64,000 bases of DNA, from positions 62,001 to 126,000 of the forward strand of contig NZ_AP027923.1 of assembly GCF_030296835.1 (NCBI RefSeq), read 5' to 3'. The DNA comes from Pseudoalteromonas sp. MM1 (GTDB lineage: Bacteria; Pseudomonadota; Gammaproteobacteria; Enterobacterales; Alteromonadaceae). The position numbers were made by a program, and so were the translations under genes. The notes under the pieces are model-generated. The model saw only the letters and a program-made list of their open reading frames with translations. It was not told the DNA's origin and searched no databases. Shown piece by piece: positions 1-8,936 of the stretch (positions are counted from its first letter, which is position 1; every line of letters starts with the position of its first letter).

Positions 1-522
1 GTCAAAATCAAGGCGGCGTAATATATCTACATGGCGCATTGCTGATTCAAGTAATGCCTCGGGAGTTGGCTCGCCGTATTTTTCTTGTAGGTCGCGCTCT
101 AATGAGCCGCCATTTACACCAATACGAATAGGAATATTATGCTCGCGTGCTGAGTCTACAACGGCTCTAATACGCTCTTCACTGCCTATATTCCCCGGGT
201 TTATACGCAGGCAATCTACGCCGTATTTTGCCACTTTTAACGCTATGCGGTAATCAAAGTGAATGTCGGCTACAAGCGGTATACTAACTTGCTCTTTTAT
301 ACTTTTAAACGCTTCTGCAGCATCCATTGTTGGTACAGATACCCGCACTATGTCGGCGCCGGCATCTTGTATTGCCTGAATTTGCGCTACCGTGGCATCT
401 ATATCTAGGGTGTCGGTATTGGTCATCGACTGCACGGCAATAGGGGCACCGTCACCAATAGGCACGTTGCCTACATTGATGCGGGTTGATTTTCTGCGTT
501 TAATTGGAGATTCTGAAAACAT
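1..522 (-). CDS. ispG: 4-hydroxy-3-methylbut-2-enyl-diphosphate synthase IspG (partial, N-terminal part)
   Basis: The N-terminal 174 residues of IspG; the rest lies beyond the left edge. IspG (GcpE) is the cytoplasmic 4Fe-4S enzyme that converts MEcPP to HMBPP in the MEP isoprenoid pathway. The translation begins [20 protein letters not shown] and runs through typical IspG stretches such as [30 protein letters not shown] and IGVNGGSLE in an unbroken frame. The iron-sulfur cysteines lie in the missing C-terminal part. Its start is 5 nt after the rodZ stop, so it is the distal gene of a rodZ-ispG transcription unit, an order common in gammaproteobacteria. Confidence 0.95.
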   Translation of the reverse strand, partial: MFSESPIKRRKSTRINVGNVPIGDGAPIAVQSMTNTDTLDIDATVAQIQAIQDAGADIVRVSVPTMDAAEAFKSIKEQVSIPLVADIHFDYRIALKVAKYGVDCLRINPGNIGSEERIRAVVDSAREHNIPIRIGVNGGSLERDLQEKYGEPTPEALLESAMRHVDILRRLDFD

Positions 523-527
523 AGCGA

Positions 528-1424
528 CTACTCTGCTAATGGTAATTTAAATTTGGCTAAACGATTTTTAGGATAGCCAGAAATATCAACTGGCTCGCCG
601 TTTAGAGAAACACTAACTACGTCGTGCTTACCCAGCACAACTGAAAAAGGCGGGGTACCGCTTACAGTCATTTTATAGCCTGCTTTTTTTACGCCAAATG
701 CAATGCGCTCACCTTCGCCATCATGTATTTCTACCCAGCTTTCATCGTTAAACACCATGTTAATTGTACTGATGTTGCTTTGCGTGTCGGGCTCGCTAGT
801 CGCTGCTTGCGTGCTTGCTGCAATAGGTGCTGTTGTATTTACGGCTTCACTTAAGGGCACTTGTTCATCACTTGTAGGTGTTATAGCCGGTGTGCGCTGT
901 GCAATTTGTGTTGCTTGCATCTGCGAACTACTCTGGCTTTCATTATTAAGCGCATTATTATTTTGCTGGTTATCTAAAATTGAATTTTCAATATTGATAG
1001 TGCTAGTTTGTTCATCAATAGGCGTGGCATTTTGCCAAAACCACATGGCAGATGAGCCAATAACAATGGCTAAAATAATGTAGCTCACCAGCATTAAGCG
1101 GCTGTCGTGAGCCTCTTTTTCTGTGCGGCGCGAAAAGCTTTGCATGTTAGCCGGCTTTGTAGGCTCAGGCGGTGCAGGTAGCTTAGCTAAAATAGGGGCA
1201 CTGTCGACGTTTAGTTCGCGACAATAGTTTTTTATATAACCTTTTACAAAGGTTATAGGGCCTAACGTTTGGTACTGATCGCTTTCTAATCGTTGTAACT
1301 GAGAAATAGAAAGTTTAAGCGGGCCAGTCAGTGACTCTAAGCTTATATTAGCTTGTTCTCTGTGCGCTTTTAATAGCTGCCCAACACTTGGTTCATCGCT
1401 TTGTTGCGTAGTTTCTTCTGTCAT
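528..1424 (-). CDS. rodZ: cytoskeletal / cell-shape protein RodZ
   Basis: Bitopic inner-membrane protein that couples the MreB cytoskeleton to the elongation machinery. The 298-residue product has the RodZ order: a cytoplasmic helix-turn-helix domain (about residues 14-73), one hydrophobic segment (about 109-130, ending SAMWFW), a Gln/Asn/Ser/Thr-rich periplasmic linker (about 131-215) and a C-terminal DUF4115-type beta domain (about 222-298). The ATG overlaps the stop of the upstream TPR-LysM lipoprotein gene by 4 nt (ATGA), so the two are probably translationally coupled; ispG follows 5 nt downstream. Length and architecture are normal for the family. Confidence 0.93.
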   Translation of the reverse strand: MTEETTQQSDEPSVGQLLKAHREQANISLESLTGPLKLSISQLQRLESDQYQTLGPITFVKGYIKNYCRELNVDSAPILAKLPAPPEPTKPANMQSFSRRTEKEAHDSRLMLVSYIILAIVIGSSAMWFWQNATPIDEQTSTINIENSILDNQQNNNALNNESQSSSQMQATQIAQRTPAITPTSDEQVPLSEAVNTTAPIAASTQAATSEPDTQSNISTINMVFNDESWVEIHDGEGERIAFGVKKAGYKMTVSGTPPFSVVLGKHDVVSVSLNGEPVDISGYPKNRLAKFKLPLAE

Positions 1425-3325
1425 AATAAGTACGAATTTGGATCCACTAGTAATAGTCTGTGCCCGGGTGTAAGTTCTATATCTGGGCTTAATTTATTCC
1501 ACCGCATTAATTCATCAATTAATACATGCCGCTGGGTAGCTATGTCGTAAAGGGTATCACCAGCTTTAATCTCGTAATAAATATTAGGATCGTTTAAATA
1601 AATTTTACTTCCGTTGATAACACGATCCGACTCCTTTAGACCATTCCACTGCAGGAGTTTTTGTAGTTTAACATTGTATCGCACCGAAATGCTAAATAGG
1701 TTTTCACCAAACTCAATAATATGAAAAGGCACCTCTAACGGTGGTACTTTTGGATTAAGCATTGGTGGCGCTTGTTTTACACTAGGTTGGTAGTTTTTTA
1801 GTGTAATGTCTTGATTATCGTTGTACGAATTATCACTAAATACCGCGCTGTCTTTTTTAGCTTCGTAAAATACAACAGTATTGTTTAAGCCCGAATTTTG
1901 TGGGCCATTTGCAGCAGAACGCGTACTTTGCGGCGCATTAAAGTTAGCTTGTTTGGGAGCGCCAAACGAAATTATTTTAACTTCGTCATCATTTTTTGGG
2001 GGTTGCGTAGAGGCGGCTTTTGGCGGCGCTGCTATAGCAGATGATGTTTGCTGATCTTGGTGCTCTGTTGTTAATGCTAAAAGTACCGCTGTGGTATCTG
2101 TTTTAGTCTCTGCAGATGCACTTATGGCTGGCGGTGTACCTACTGCTTGGGCAGGTTGGTTTTTGTCTGCTTCAGATGCCTCTGCCTTATTTGTAACATT
2201 AGGGGCCGCTACCACAGCAGGTACTTCTGTATTAGTTGTTGCTATTTTAGCTTGCGCTGGTTGAGCCGGTGATGTGTGCGCTTTCACTTCATCACTTTGC
2301 CCAGCTAAGGTTTTTTGTTTGTTTGCTGCGGTAATGGTTGCCTGTGCTTTTGCCGTCTCATTTAATACTGGGCTAGATGGCTCAACACCAGGGGAAATTA
2401 AGCTGGTAGAATTATCGGTAGTTGGACGTTTTTTACGAATAATTTTAATTTTTGGTTGCTCAACACTGATTTGCTCTTCACCATACTGCTCTTGAAGCTC
2501 CTCAAGCTGCGCTTTACGGTATTTTTCGCGCAGTATTTCAAACTCAGTTTGTTTAGTACGATTATCGCGAATAGCATAAGCTTGGTTACTTGTTGGGTAA
2601 GTTTGCAATATGGTGGCGGCAATTTTTTCTGCTTCTTCTATTCTGCCCATTCGCTGTTTAATTAAATAACTAAGTAATAAAGCCCGTGCAGACACACGGC
2701 CAGTATCGTCATGGCGCTTTAAAACGTCGCTGGCTTTATGTAAGTCACTTTTAGCATAAAAAAGGGCTGCTAAGCTAATTAGGGTCGATGTACGCTGCGA
2801 GCTATGATTAAGTGCTTGTGTAAAGTAACTCTCTGCATTTTCAAAGTCGTTAAATTCAATGGCACATAGTGCAAGGTTTTCGTAGCTTTCGGCAACGCGA
2901 ATATAGCTTGGGATATCAATAGCTTTTAAAAACTGATCAGTTGCGCGGTCATACTCTTTAATACTACATAAAAATACCCCGTAGTTATTAAGCGTATTTG
3001 GATCGTCAGGCTTGATTGCTAATGCTTTTTGATAAGCTTTATCGGCACGCTCGTTTTCCCCTACTTGTTGGTAATAATAAGCAAGAGAGTAATGTACTTC
3101 AGGAAGATTAGGGGCAAACTCTATAGCTCGCTCAAGGTTATACTTTGCTTGCGAGTTATTGCCTGTTTCTAAGTATTGTAAAGCCAGAGCGATACGTGTG
3201 CGTGCTGCGCCTGCATTATTGATTTTATTTTCGACGACGGGTTTGTCACTGCCGTTATAACTACTTTCACTTACGCAGCCTGTAAGGGTAAGTGTTGAAA
3301 GTGTTAAAGCAAGTAAAGATCGCAT
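1421..3325 (-). CDS. pilW: PilW/PilF-type TPR lipoprotein with C-terminal tandem LysM domains
   Basis: Likely outer-membrane lipoprotein of the type IV pilus stability family (PilW/PilF, the pilotin that helps the PilQ secretin assemble). The N-terminus is a lipoprotein signal with lipobox LTGC (Cys about 17). TPR repeats cover about residues 38-250 (for example LEYLETGNNSQAKYNLERAI and the following EVHYSLAYYYQQ unit). Unlike ordinary PilF/PilW of about 250 residues, the protein continues through a long Ala/Thr/Pro/Gln-rich linker (about 290-530) to two LysM modules (about 537-582 and 585-630; the second begins YYEIKAGDTLYDIATQRH). LysM binds peptidoglycan, so the protein may bridge outer membrane and cell wall. 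An AAGG ribosome site precedes the ATG. Position before rodZ-ispG matches pilW. The function of the LysM extension is inferred. Confidence 0.8.
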   Translation of the reverse strand: MRSLLALTLSTLTLTGCVSESSYNGSDKPVVENKINNAGAARTRIALALQYLETGNNSQAKYNLERAIEFAPNLPEVHYSLAYYYQQVGENERADKAYQKALAIKPDDPNTLNNYGVFLCSIKEYDRATDQFLKAIDIPSYIRVAESYENLALCAIEFNDFENAESYFTQALNHSSQRTSTLISLAALFYAKSDLHKASDVLKRHDDTGRVSARALLLSYLIKQRMGRIEEAEKIAATILQTYPTSNQAYAIRDNRTKQTEFEILREKYRKAQLEELQEQYGEEQISVEQPKIKIIRKKRPTTDNSTSLISPGVEPSSPVLNETAKAQATITAANKQKTLAGQSDEVKAHTSPAQPAQAKIATTNTEVPAVVAAPNVTNKAEASEADKNQPAQAVGTPPAISASAETKTDTTAVLLALTTEHQDQQTSSAIAAPPKAASTQPPKNDDEVKIISFGAPKQANFNAPQSTRSAANGPQNSGLNNTVVFYEAKKDSAVFSDNSYNDNQDITLKNYQPSVKQAPPMLNPKVPPLEVPFHIIEFGENLFSISVRYNVKLQKLLQWNGLKESDRVINGSKIYLNDPNIYYEIKAGDTLYDIATQRHVLIDELMRWNKLSPDIELTPGHRLLLVDPNSYLL

Positions 3326-3412
3326 TACCTTGTCTCTGTTTTTCTATCCATAGCGCCTATCTTACCTAAAACCCTTGGTGTTGCATCATTTATTTAAAAA
3401 TAAACAACTTAT

Positions 3413-3443
3413 CCACCCTGCATAAAGAAAATACGCAGGGTGG
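3413..3443 (-). terminator. hairpin downstream of rlmN
   Basis: A perfect 9-bp inverted repeat (CCACCCTGC / GCAGGGTGG) with a 13-nt loop lies 9 nt after the rlmN stop. On the minus strand it is followed by a T-rich stretch but not by an immediate T-run. It may end rlmN transcription or protect its 3' end. Confidence 0.45.
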
Positions 3444-3451
3444 TAACAGGC

Positions 3452-4582
3452 TTATGCTTGTTGGATATTTACGCTAATGGCGTTATCGTCGCGCATTTTC
3501 TTTTTCGCCATACGCTTAGTACGGTCAACAACATCGCCAGCTAATTGCCCACAGGCGGCGTCAATATCGTCACCGCGAGTACGACGAACAATACACGTAA
3601 TACCCGCAGCTTGTAGTACTTTAGAAAAACGGTCAATACGGCTGTTGCTAGAGCGCGTGTATTCGTTACCCGGGAACGGGTTAAACGGAATAAGGTTAAC
3701 TTTAGAAGGGGTACCTTTAAGCGTTTTAACCAGCTCATGTGCTTGGTCGGTGCTGTCGTTAACGCCATTTAGCATAACGTATTCAATAGTCACGTCTTTA
3801 TTTGCTTTAGAGCCATCGATATAACGACGACACGCAGCTAAAAATTCTTCAATAGGGTACTTTTTGTTAATTGGCACAAGTATGTCACGCAGTGCGTTAT
3901 CGGGTGCGTGAAGTGAAATAGCAAGTGCTACGTCTATTTTTTCTTTTAGTAAATCAAGCGCAGGTACAACACCTGAGGTACTTAATGTTACGCGGCGCTT
4001 AGATAAACCAAAGCCCCAGTCGTCCATCATTAGCTCCATTGCTGGCACAACGTTTTTAATATTAAGTAGTGGCTCGCCCATACCCATCATTACTACGTTG
4101 GTAACGGGGCGTTTTTCGCTGTTGCCATCAAGGCCTATGTCTTTAGCTACACGCCAAACTTGGCCAATAATTTCCGATACTTTAAGGTTACGGTTAAAGC
4201 CTTGTTGCGCAGTTGAACAAAACGTGCACTCAAGGGCACAACCTACTTGTGAAGATACACATAAGGTGGCGCGGTCTTTTTCTGGGATCCATACAGCTTC
4301 CACTTCTTGGCCGCCATCAAGCACTAATGCGTACTTAATTGTGCCGTCGCTTGCTTGCTGGCGTACAGAGATTTCTGGCGCAACAATTTCGCATTCGTTT
4401 TTAAGCTTTTCTTTAAGCTTTTTATTCACGTTGCTCATATCGTCAAAGTTATCAACGCCAAAATGATAAATCCATTTCATCACCTGGTCGCCACGAAATG
4501 GCTTTTCACCGAATGATACAAATAGCTCGCGCATTGCATCTCGGTTTAAATCTAATAAGTTAATCTTTTTTTGCTCGGTCAT
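3452..4582 (-). CDS. rlmN: dual-specificity RNA methyltransferase RlmN
   Basis: Cytoplasmic radical-SAM enzyme that methylates C2 of adenosine at 23S rRNA A2503 and tRNA A37. The 376-residue product carries the radical-SAM CxxxCxxC motif (C115, C119, C122 in [16 protein letters not shown]), the preceding conserved C108 (CVSSQVGC), the SAM-site stretch MGMGEPLLN, and the C-terminal [10 protein letters not shown] motif holding the cysteine that is methylated during catalysis. Length is close to that of E. coli RlmN (384). Start: the ATG near 4582 leads into [20 protein letters not shown], the normal family N-terminus. The gene stands between ndk and pilW, a conserved arrangement. Confidence 0.96.
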   Translation of the reverse strand: MTEQKKINLLDLNRDAMRELFVSFGEKPFRGDQVMKWIYHFGVDNFDDMSNVNKKLKEKLKNECEIVAPEISVRQQASDGTIKYALVLDGGQEVEAVWIPEKDRATLCVSSQVGCALECTFCSTAQQGFNRNLKVSEIIGQVWRVAKDIGLDGNSEKRPVTNVVMMGMGEPLLNIKNVVPAMELMMDDWGFGLSKRRVTLSTSGVVPALDLLKEKIDVALAISLHAPDNALRDILVPINKKYPIEEFLAACRRYIDGSKANKDVTIEYVMLNGVNDSTDQAHELVKTLKGTPSKVNLIPFNPFPGNEYTRSSNSRIDRFSKVLQAAGITCIVRRTRGDDIDAACGQLAGDVVDRTKRMAKKKMRDDNAISVNIQQA

Positions 4583-4704
4583 GAAACAACCTCAATCGGT
4601 GACGGTGGAGATAAAATTTACAAGGGCGAATTGTACACAATTCACCCACTTTAATCATTAAGTAAAATATCAAAATGTACTTATGAATACTTTACGTAAT
4701 GACT

Positions 4705-4728
4705 AAAAAAGGGCTCGAAAGCCCTTTT
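4705..4728 (-). terminator. rho-independent terminator after ndk
   Basis: On the minus strand a 9-bp stem AAAAGGGCT / AGCCCTTTT closes on a TTCG tetraloop and runs into six Ts, about 40 nt after the ndk stop. It separates ndk from rlmN. Confidence 0.88.
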
Positions 4729-4765
4729 CTTACTTTGCATTACAGCGTTAACTGTAAAACTCGAA

Positions 4766-5197
4766 TTAACGAGTACGTGGACAAAGCTCTTCGTCAGCGA
4801 AGAAGTACGCGATTTCGCGAGCAGCAGATTCAACAGCGTCAGAACCGTGAACAGCGTTTTCGTCGATGCTATCAGCGTAGTCTGCACGTAAAGTACCTGC
4901 TAGTGCTTCAGCTGGGTTAGTAGCACCCATGATTTCGCGGTTTTTAAGAACAGCGTTTTCGCCTTCAAGAACAGTAACCATTACTGGGCCAGATGTCATG
5001 AAAGATACTAAAGCACCGAAGAAAGGACGCTCGCTGTGCTCTGCGTAGAAACCTTCAGCTTTCTCTTTTGAAAGGTGAACCATTTTTGCTGCAACGATTT
5101 TAAGGCCTGCAGTTTCGAAACGGTTGTAGATTGCACCGATGTGGTTTTTTGCTACTGCATCAGGTTTTACGATTGAGAAAGTACGCTCTAAAGCCAT
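4766..5197 (-). CDS. ndk: nucleoside diphosphate kinase
   Basis: Transfers the gamma phosphate of NTPs to NDPs through a phosphohistidine, balancing nucleotide pools in the cytoplasm. The 143-residue product matches the family from end to end: FSIVKPDAV near the N-terminus, RPFF at 57-60, and the active-site motif NAVHGSD with catalytic His117. Length is the same as E. coli Ndk (143). The gene is a single unit bounded by a strong terminator downstream and a short AT-rich promoter region upstream. It reads divergently from trhP. Confidence 0.97.
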   Translation of the reverse strand: MALERTFSIVKPDAVAKNHIGAIYNRFETAGLKIVAAKMVHLSKEKAEGFYAEHSERPFFGALVSFMTSGPVMVTVLEGENAVLKNREIMGATNPAEALAGTLRADYADSIDENAVHGSDAVESAAREIAYFFADEELCPRTR

Positions 5198-5248
5198 CTT
5201 TATGCTCCAATAATTTTTAAATAAAAGTGTGAATATTTACGGGCGCGA

Positions 5249-5254
5249 ATTATA
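5249..5254 (-). promoter_or_regulatory. probable ndk -10 element
   Basis: Minus-strand TATAAT preceded by CG lies 52 nt upstream of the ndk start. The matching -35 is weak (TTAGGT-like at 17-18 bp), so only the -10 is well supported. Confidence 0.45.
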
Positions 5255-5309
5255 CGCGTTTTAATTGAAAAAACCTAATTTTATTAAAAACCAGTTTGGT
5301 TGCAGTTTT

Positions 5310-5350
5310 ATGATCTTGATCAAAAGCACATTGTTTGGCGCACTTATAAT
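5310..5350 (+). promoter_or_regulatory. FNR/EtrA-like site and -10 box upstream of trhP
   Basis: ATGATcttgATCAA at 5310-5323 differs by one base from the FNR consensus TTGAT-N4-ATCAA. A perfect TATAAT lies at 5345-5350. If transcription starts near 5357, the site is centred at about -40.5, the class II activator position. No good -35 hexamer is present, as expected for an activator-dependent promoter. The site is seen in the sequence; the regulation is inferred. Confidence 0.5.
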
Positions 5351-5415
5351 GCCGCGTTTCTAAAATTAATTAATCATATAACCGATGTGTACTCGGTTAG
5401 CTGTTTGGAGCGCAT

Positions 5416-6807
5416 ATGCCAGCTGTTTCTTCTGTCACTTCTTTTATACCTGAACTGTTATGTCCTGCGGGAAGTTTAAAAAACATGCGCTACGCCTTTG
5501 CGTATGGGGCCGACGCCGTTTATGCCGGTCAGCCCCGCTATAGCTTACGGGTACGTAATAATGAATTTGATTTAGAAACATTAAAAATAGGGATTAATGA
5601 AGCCCATGCGCAAAACAAAAAGTTTTATGTGGTTTCTAATATTGCTCCGCACAACGCAAAGGTTAAATCGTATTTACGCGATATAGAACCGGTGATAGCT
5701 ATGGGACCCGATGCGCTGATTATGTCAGATCCTGGGTTAATTATGCTGGTACGTGAAAAGTGGCCAGCCATGCCTATTCACTTATCGGTGCAAGCAAATG
5801 CCGTTAATTATGCAAGCGTTCAGTTTTGGGCAAAACAAGGTATTGAGCGGGTTATTTTATCGCGCGAGCTCTCGCTTGAAGAAATAAAAGAAATACGCAC
5901 GTTATGCCCAAATACTGATCTTGAGGTGTTTGTACATGGCGCGTTATGTATGGCGTATTCTGGGCGCTGTTTGCTCTCGGGGTATATTAATAAGCGCGAC
6001 CCAAATCAGGGAACCTGCACTAATGCCTGCCGCTGGGATTATGATGTAAAACCAGGCACTGAAAACGAAATGGGCGATATGGTGCACAAAGTTGACCCTA
6101 ACCAAGTTATACCAACGCTTGGCGAAGGTGCGCCAACCAATAATATTTACATGCTTGAGGAGCAAGGACGCCCTAGGGAGTATATGCCCACGTTTGAGGA
6201 TGAACACGGCACTTACATTATGAACTCAAAAGATTTACGTGCCGTGCAATACGTAGAACAGCTTACAAAAATGGGCGTACATAGTTTAAAAATAGAAGGG
6301 CGAACTAAATCGTTTTATTACGTAGCCCGCACTGCGCAAGTATATCGCAAGGCCATAGATGATGCGGCTTTGGGTAAACCATTCGATACTAACTTATTTA
6401 AAACACTTGAGAACTTAGCGCATAGAGGCTACACCGAAGGCTTTTTAAAACGCCATGCTCATCAAGATTATCAAAATTACGAATACGGTCATTCGGTCTC
6501 TACTAAGCAGCAATTTGTGGGAGAAGTAATAGGGCGACATGCAGAGGGTTTAGTTGAAGTAGAGGTAAAAAATAAATTTTGCGTTGGGCATTCTTTAGAG
6601 CTAATGACCCCAAAGGGAAATATCACTTTTGAGCTTGAATACATGCAAAACAAAAAGGGCGAAAGTATTAGTGATGCAAAAGGTTCTGGGCATATTGTAA
6701 AAATTTCATTAGATGTGAGCATTAATTTAGAGCACGCAATATTGATGCGCAATTTAGATGAGCACCAAGATACCCGCAATCCCTATAAAAATGTAGCAAG
6801 TGAGTAA
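5416..6807 (+). CDS. trhP: U32-family tRNA hydroxylation protein TrhP (YegQ)
   Basis: Member of the peptidase U32 family, which mostly act in RNA hydroxylation and quinone synthesis rather than proteolysis. YegQ/TrhP in E. coli is needed for 5-hydroxyuridine at tRNA position 34. The 463-residue product (E. coli 453) has the U32 signature EVFVHGALCMAYSGRCLLS with the following cysteine-rich NACRWDY, and the C-terminal block KIEGRTKSFYYVARTAQVYR. Upstream GGAGCGC stands 8 nt before the ATG. The next gene, 8 nt downstream, encodes a YfhL-type ferredoxin, a probable electron donor or cluster partner. An FNR-like site lies in the promoter. The TrhP assignment over RlhA or UbiU/V rests on length and the yfhL neighbour. 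Confidence 0.86.
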   Translation: MPAVSSVTSFIPELLCPAGSLKNMRYAFAYGADAVYAGQPRYSLRVRNNEFDLETLKIGINEAHAQNKKFYVVSNIAPHNAKVKSYLRDIEPVIAMGPDALIMSDPGLIMLVREKWPAMPIHLSVQANAVNYASVQFWAKQGIERVILSRELSLEEIKEIRTLCPNTDLEVFVHGALCMAYSGRCLLSGYINKRDPNQGTCTNACRWDYDVKPGTENEMGDMVHKVDPNQVIPTLGEGAPTNNIYMLEEQGRPREYMPTFEDEHGTYIMNSKDLRAVQYVEQLTKMGVHSLKIEGRTKSFYYVARTAQVYRKAIDDAALGKPFDTNLFKTLENLAHRGYTEGFLKRHAHQDYQNYEYGHSVSTKQQFVGEVIGRHAEGLVEVEVKNKFCVGHSLELMTPKGNITFELEYMQNKKGESISDAKGSGHIVKISLDVSINLEHAILMRNLDEHQDTRNPYKNVASE

Positions 6808-6815
6808 TCGGTAGC

Positions 6816-7070
6816 ATGGCCCTATTTATTAATAACAAGTGCATTAACTGCGATGTATGTGTAGATGAGTGCCCCAACAGCGCGATTTTTATGGGAGAAG
6901 AAATCTACCAAATAGACCCAGCTAAGTGCACAGAGTGTGTGGGGCATTACGATAAACCAACGTGTGTCATAGTGTGCCCCATTAACTGCATTAAAAGCGA
7001 TCCTTTAAATAGGGAGTCACTTGAGCAGCTCGCACAAAAGTATGTAAACCTAGTTGAAAGTGAAGGCTAA
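6816..7070 (+). CDS. yfhL: YfhL-type 2[4Fe-4S] ferredoxin
   Basis: Small soluble electron carrier of 84 residues. The first cluster motif is CINCDVCVDECP (C9, C12, C15, C19). The second has the spaced CTECVGHYDKPTCVIVCP arrangement, an eight-residue insert between its second and third cysteines, typical of Allochromatium-type low-potential ferredoxins and of E. coli YfhL. Only 8 nt separate it from trhP, so the two are co-transcribed. The context suggests it serves the TrhP hydroxylation reaction; this is an inference. Confidence 0.9.
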   Translation: MALFINNKCINCDVCVDECPNSAIFMGEEIYQIDPAKCTECVGHYDKPTCVIVCPINCIKSDPLNRESLEQLAQKYVNLVESEG

Positions 7071-7203
7071 GCATATAAAAAAGGAACACATGCTTACAAA
7101 TTTAGCAAAAAAGTAGCTTAAACTACTTATTAATTATCGCGTTATCATTAATACCTCCTATACTGGAAGTAACTTGATTTAGTGTTTTTTGGTAGGGAAA
7201 TTA

Positions 7204-8541
7204 ATGTTTTTTTCAAAAGGTAAGCAAAACGAAATAGCCGCTTTAAAAGCCCAGTTGTACCCTTTAGAGCAAGTGTGGGAAGGGCTTTACAAAGAAATGC
7301 TGGTACTTAATGTACTTTATGATGGGCGCATTTCGCATGCTAACGATAACTTTTTAAACGCATTAGGTTATAACGAAGATAATTTAACAAATAACCAGCT
7401 AAGTGATTTTATTGCTGATCAATCGCGTTTATCACCTGAATACACAGCACTTGAAAAAGCATTCCAAAAAGAAGGTCACTGGAGTGGAGCAATTGAGTTT
7501 GTTCGCCAAGATGGTAATAAAGAGTGGTTGAGGATAATTGTGCACCCAGTGGTGGGTGAACAAAACCAGTTATTGTATTTTTCGGTGTTTGGTACTGTGC
7601 TTACTAAAACAATAACAACCTCTCGCGAGCAAAGCGACACAATAAAAGCAATTTATCGCTCTATGGCTGTGATTGAATTTGATTTAGAAGGGCATGTATT
7701 AACGGCTAACGATCAATTTTTGTCAGCCATGGGATACAGTGAATCAGAAATAATTGGCCAGCATCACCGCGTGTTTTGTGAAACCGAAGAAGCTAATTCG
7801 GCCGAATACCAACACTTTTGGAGCAAGCTTAGACAGGGCCAATTTATTGCCGATAGGTTTAAGCGCATAGATAAGTATGGCAATGTAATATGGTTAGAAG
7901 CCACTTATAACCCTATATCAAATGATGCGGATCAGCTTTATAAGGTAATGAAGTTTGCCACAGTGATCACTGAGCAAGTAAACCGTGAAATGGCTATTTC
8001 ACAAGCAGCCGAAATAGCCTATGGCACCTCCACAGAAACAGACAAAACAGCAGAGCGGGGTAGTAGCGTGTTACAAGAAACTGTTTCTGTTATGAACGAG
8101 CTGGCTATCAATATGGAGCAAGCGGCGAGTGAAATATCGGCGTTGGATCAACAGTCTCAACAAATAGCCAATATAGTGCAAAGCATAAGTAGTATTGCTG
8201 AGCAAACCAACTTACTTGCACTTAATGCTGCCATTGAGGCTGCCCGTGCCGGAGAGCAAGGGCGTGGTTTTGCTGTGGTTGCTGACGAAGTAAGGCATTT
8301 AGCGTCAAGAACATCAAAAGCAACAGAAGAAATTGTGGAGGTTGTGCAGCGCAATCAGTCACAAACACAAAGTACCGTGGCCGTTATTGAACAAGGCAAA
8401 GAAAAAGCAGAGCAAGGTTTAGCGCTTTCTAAAGAGTCGGGTGAGGTTATGGCTGAAATTCAAGATGGTGCTCAAAAAGTAGTGAATGCAGTTGGGCAAT
8501 TTACTAGCCAATTAAACTCAAGTAATACCAACCCGCATTAA
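7204..8541 (+). CDS. soluble PAS-PAS methyl-accepting chemotaxis protein (BdlA-like)
   Basis: Cytoplasmic chemoreceptor-like sensor of 445 residues without membrane segments. Two PAS domains (about residues 20-135 and 145-265) are followed by a short MCP signalling hairpin with the highly conserved tip [20 protein letters not shown] and the next [15 protein letters not shown]. The order and length match BdlA of Pseudomonas aeruginosa, which governs biofilm dispersal, and similar Aer-type receptors. I place the start at ATG 7204, preceded by AGGGA at 5-nt spacing, not at the upstream in-frame TTG 7189. The domain after the tip is short compared with full receptors. It is monocistronic. The signal sensed is unknown; PAS domains often bind haem or flavin. 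Confidence 0.85.
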   Translation: MFFSKGKQNEIAALKAQLYPLEQVWEGLYKEMLVLNVLYDGRISHANDNFLNALGYNEDNLTNNQLSDFIADQSRLSPEYTALEKAFQKEGHWSGAIEFVRQDGNKEWLRIIVHPVVGEQNQLLYFSVFGTVLTKTITTSREQSDTIKAIYRSMAVIEFDLEGHVLTANDQFLSAMGYSESEIIGQHHRVFCETEEANSAEYQHFWSKLRQGQFIADRFKRIDKYGNVIWLEATYNPISNDADQLYKVMKFATVITEQVNREMAISQAAEIAYGTSTETDKTAERGSSVLQETVSVMNELAINMEQAASEISALDQQSQQIANIVQSISSIAEQTNLLALNAAIEAARAGEQGRGFAVVADEVRHLASRTSKATEEIVEVVQRNQSQTQSTVAVIEQGKEKAEQGLALSKESGEVMAEIQDGAQKVVNAVGQFTSQLNSSNTNPH

Positions 8542-8572
8542 TACTTAATCATTTTCAGGGGCTAAACGTGTC

Positions 8573-8635
8573 GCTATCTGCGTTAAAAAACTCTCATTTA
8601 GAACAACTAAATAGCGAATTTTTTGCCTTGCTATC
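8573..8635. repeat. palindromic intergenic element
   Basis: Imperfect hairpin: inner arms ATTTAG / CTAAAT around a five-base loop, outer arms AAAAAACTC / GAaTTTTTT, and GCTATC repeated directly at both ends. It lacks coding potential. The layout suggests a dispersed REP-like unit, but only one copy is in the window, so repetition in the genome is inferred. Confidence 0.45.
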
Positions 8636-8734
8636 AACTCGTTTATCCATCCTCAAAATAAATCACTTAATTATGCGGATTGGTATAACTAATTAGCAGC
8701 ACTTATTACTCGTTGTTATTTATATAAGTGTTTT

Positions 8735-8759
8735 AAAAAGCCGCGTAAGCGGTTTTTTT
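8735..8759 (+). terminator. rho-independent terminator
   Basis: Stem with GC core CCGC / GCGG, loop GTAA, extended by A/T pairs and ending in seven Ts. It lies about 195 nt after the PAS chemoreceptor gene. Confidence 0.78.
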
Positions 8760-8936
8760 GTGCGTTATTTTTATTAATTTTTACTTTGATTAGTCGTGAT
8801 TATTAGCAGTTCACTTAAAATTAGGCATGCGTTAACAATAGATTAAGTTTCGCTATGTAAACTTTGCAGCAATTTACCATTACGTATCTCAATACGTTTA
8901 CGGAATCACTTATTTGCTCAACCTATAGCAATGTAA

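Larger units (their letters stand above)
8542..8936. other. intergenic region with hairpin element and terminator
   Basis: 395 bp without a gene. It holds a hairpin-forming element (about 8573-8635), a rho-independent terminator (8735-8759) and the AT-rich promoter region of the TonB receptor gene, in which I see no clear -35/-10 pair. Confidence 0.6.

Noticed and set aside
703-1083. Plus-strand open frame of 126 codons opposite rodZ
   Set aside because: It lies wholly inside rodZ on the other strand, has low-complexity Leu/Val/Cys composition and no ribosome site.
3477-4466. Two plus-strand open frames opposite rlmN
   Set aside because: Antisense shadows of a highly conserved gene, no initiation signals and no recognisable domains.
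7071-7110. Inverted repeat TAAGCAT / ATGCTTA after yfhL as a terminator
   Set aside because: A seven-bp AT-rich stem with a 15-nt loop and no T-run is too weak to claim.
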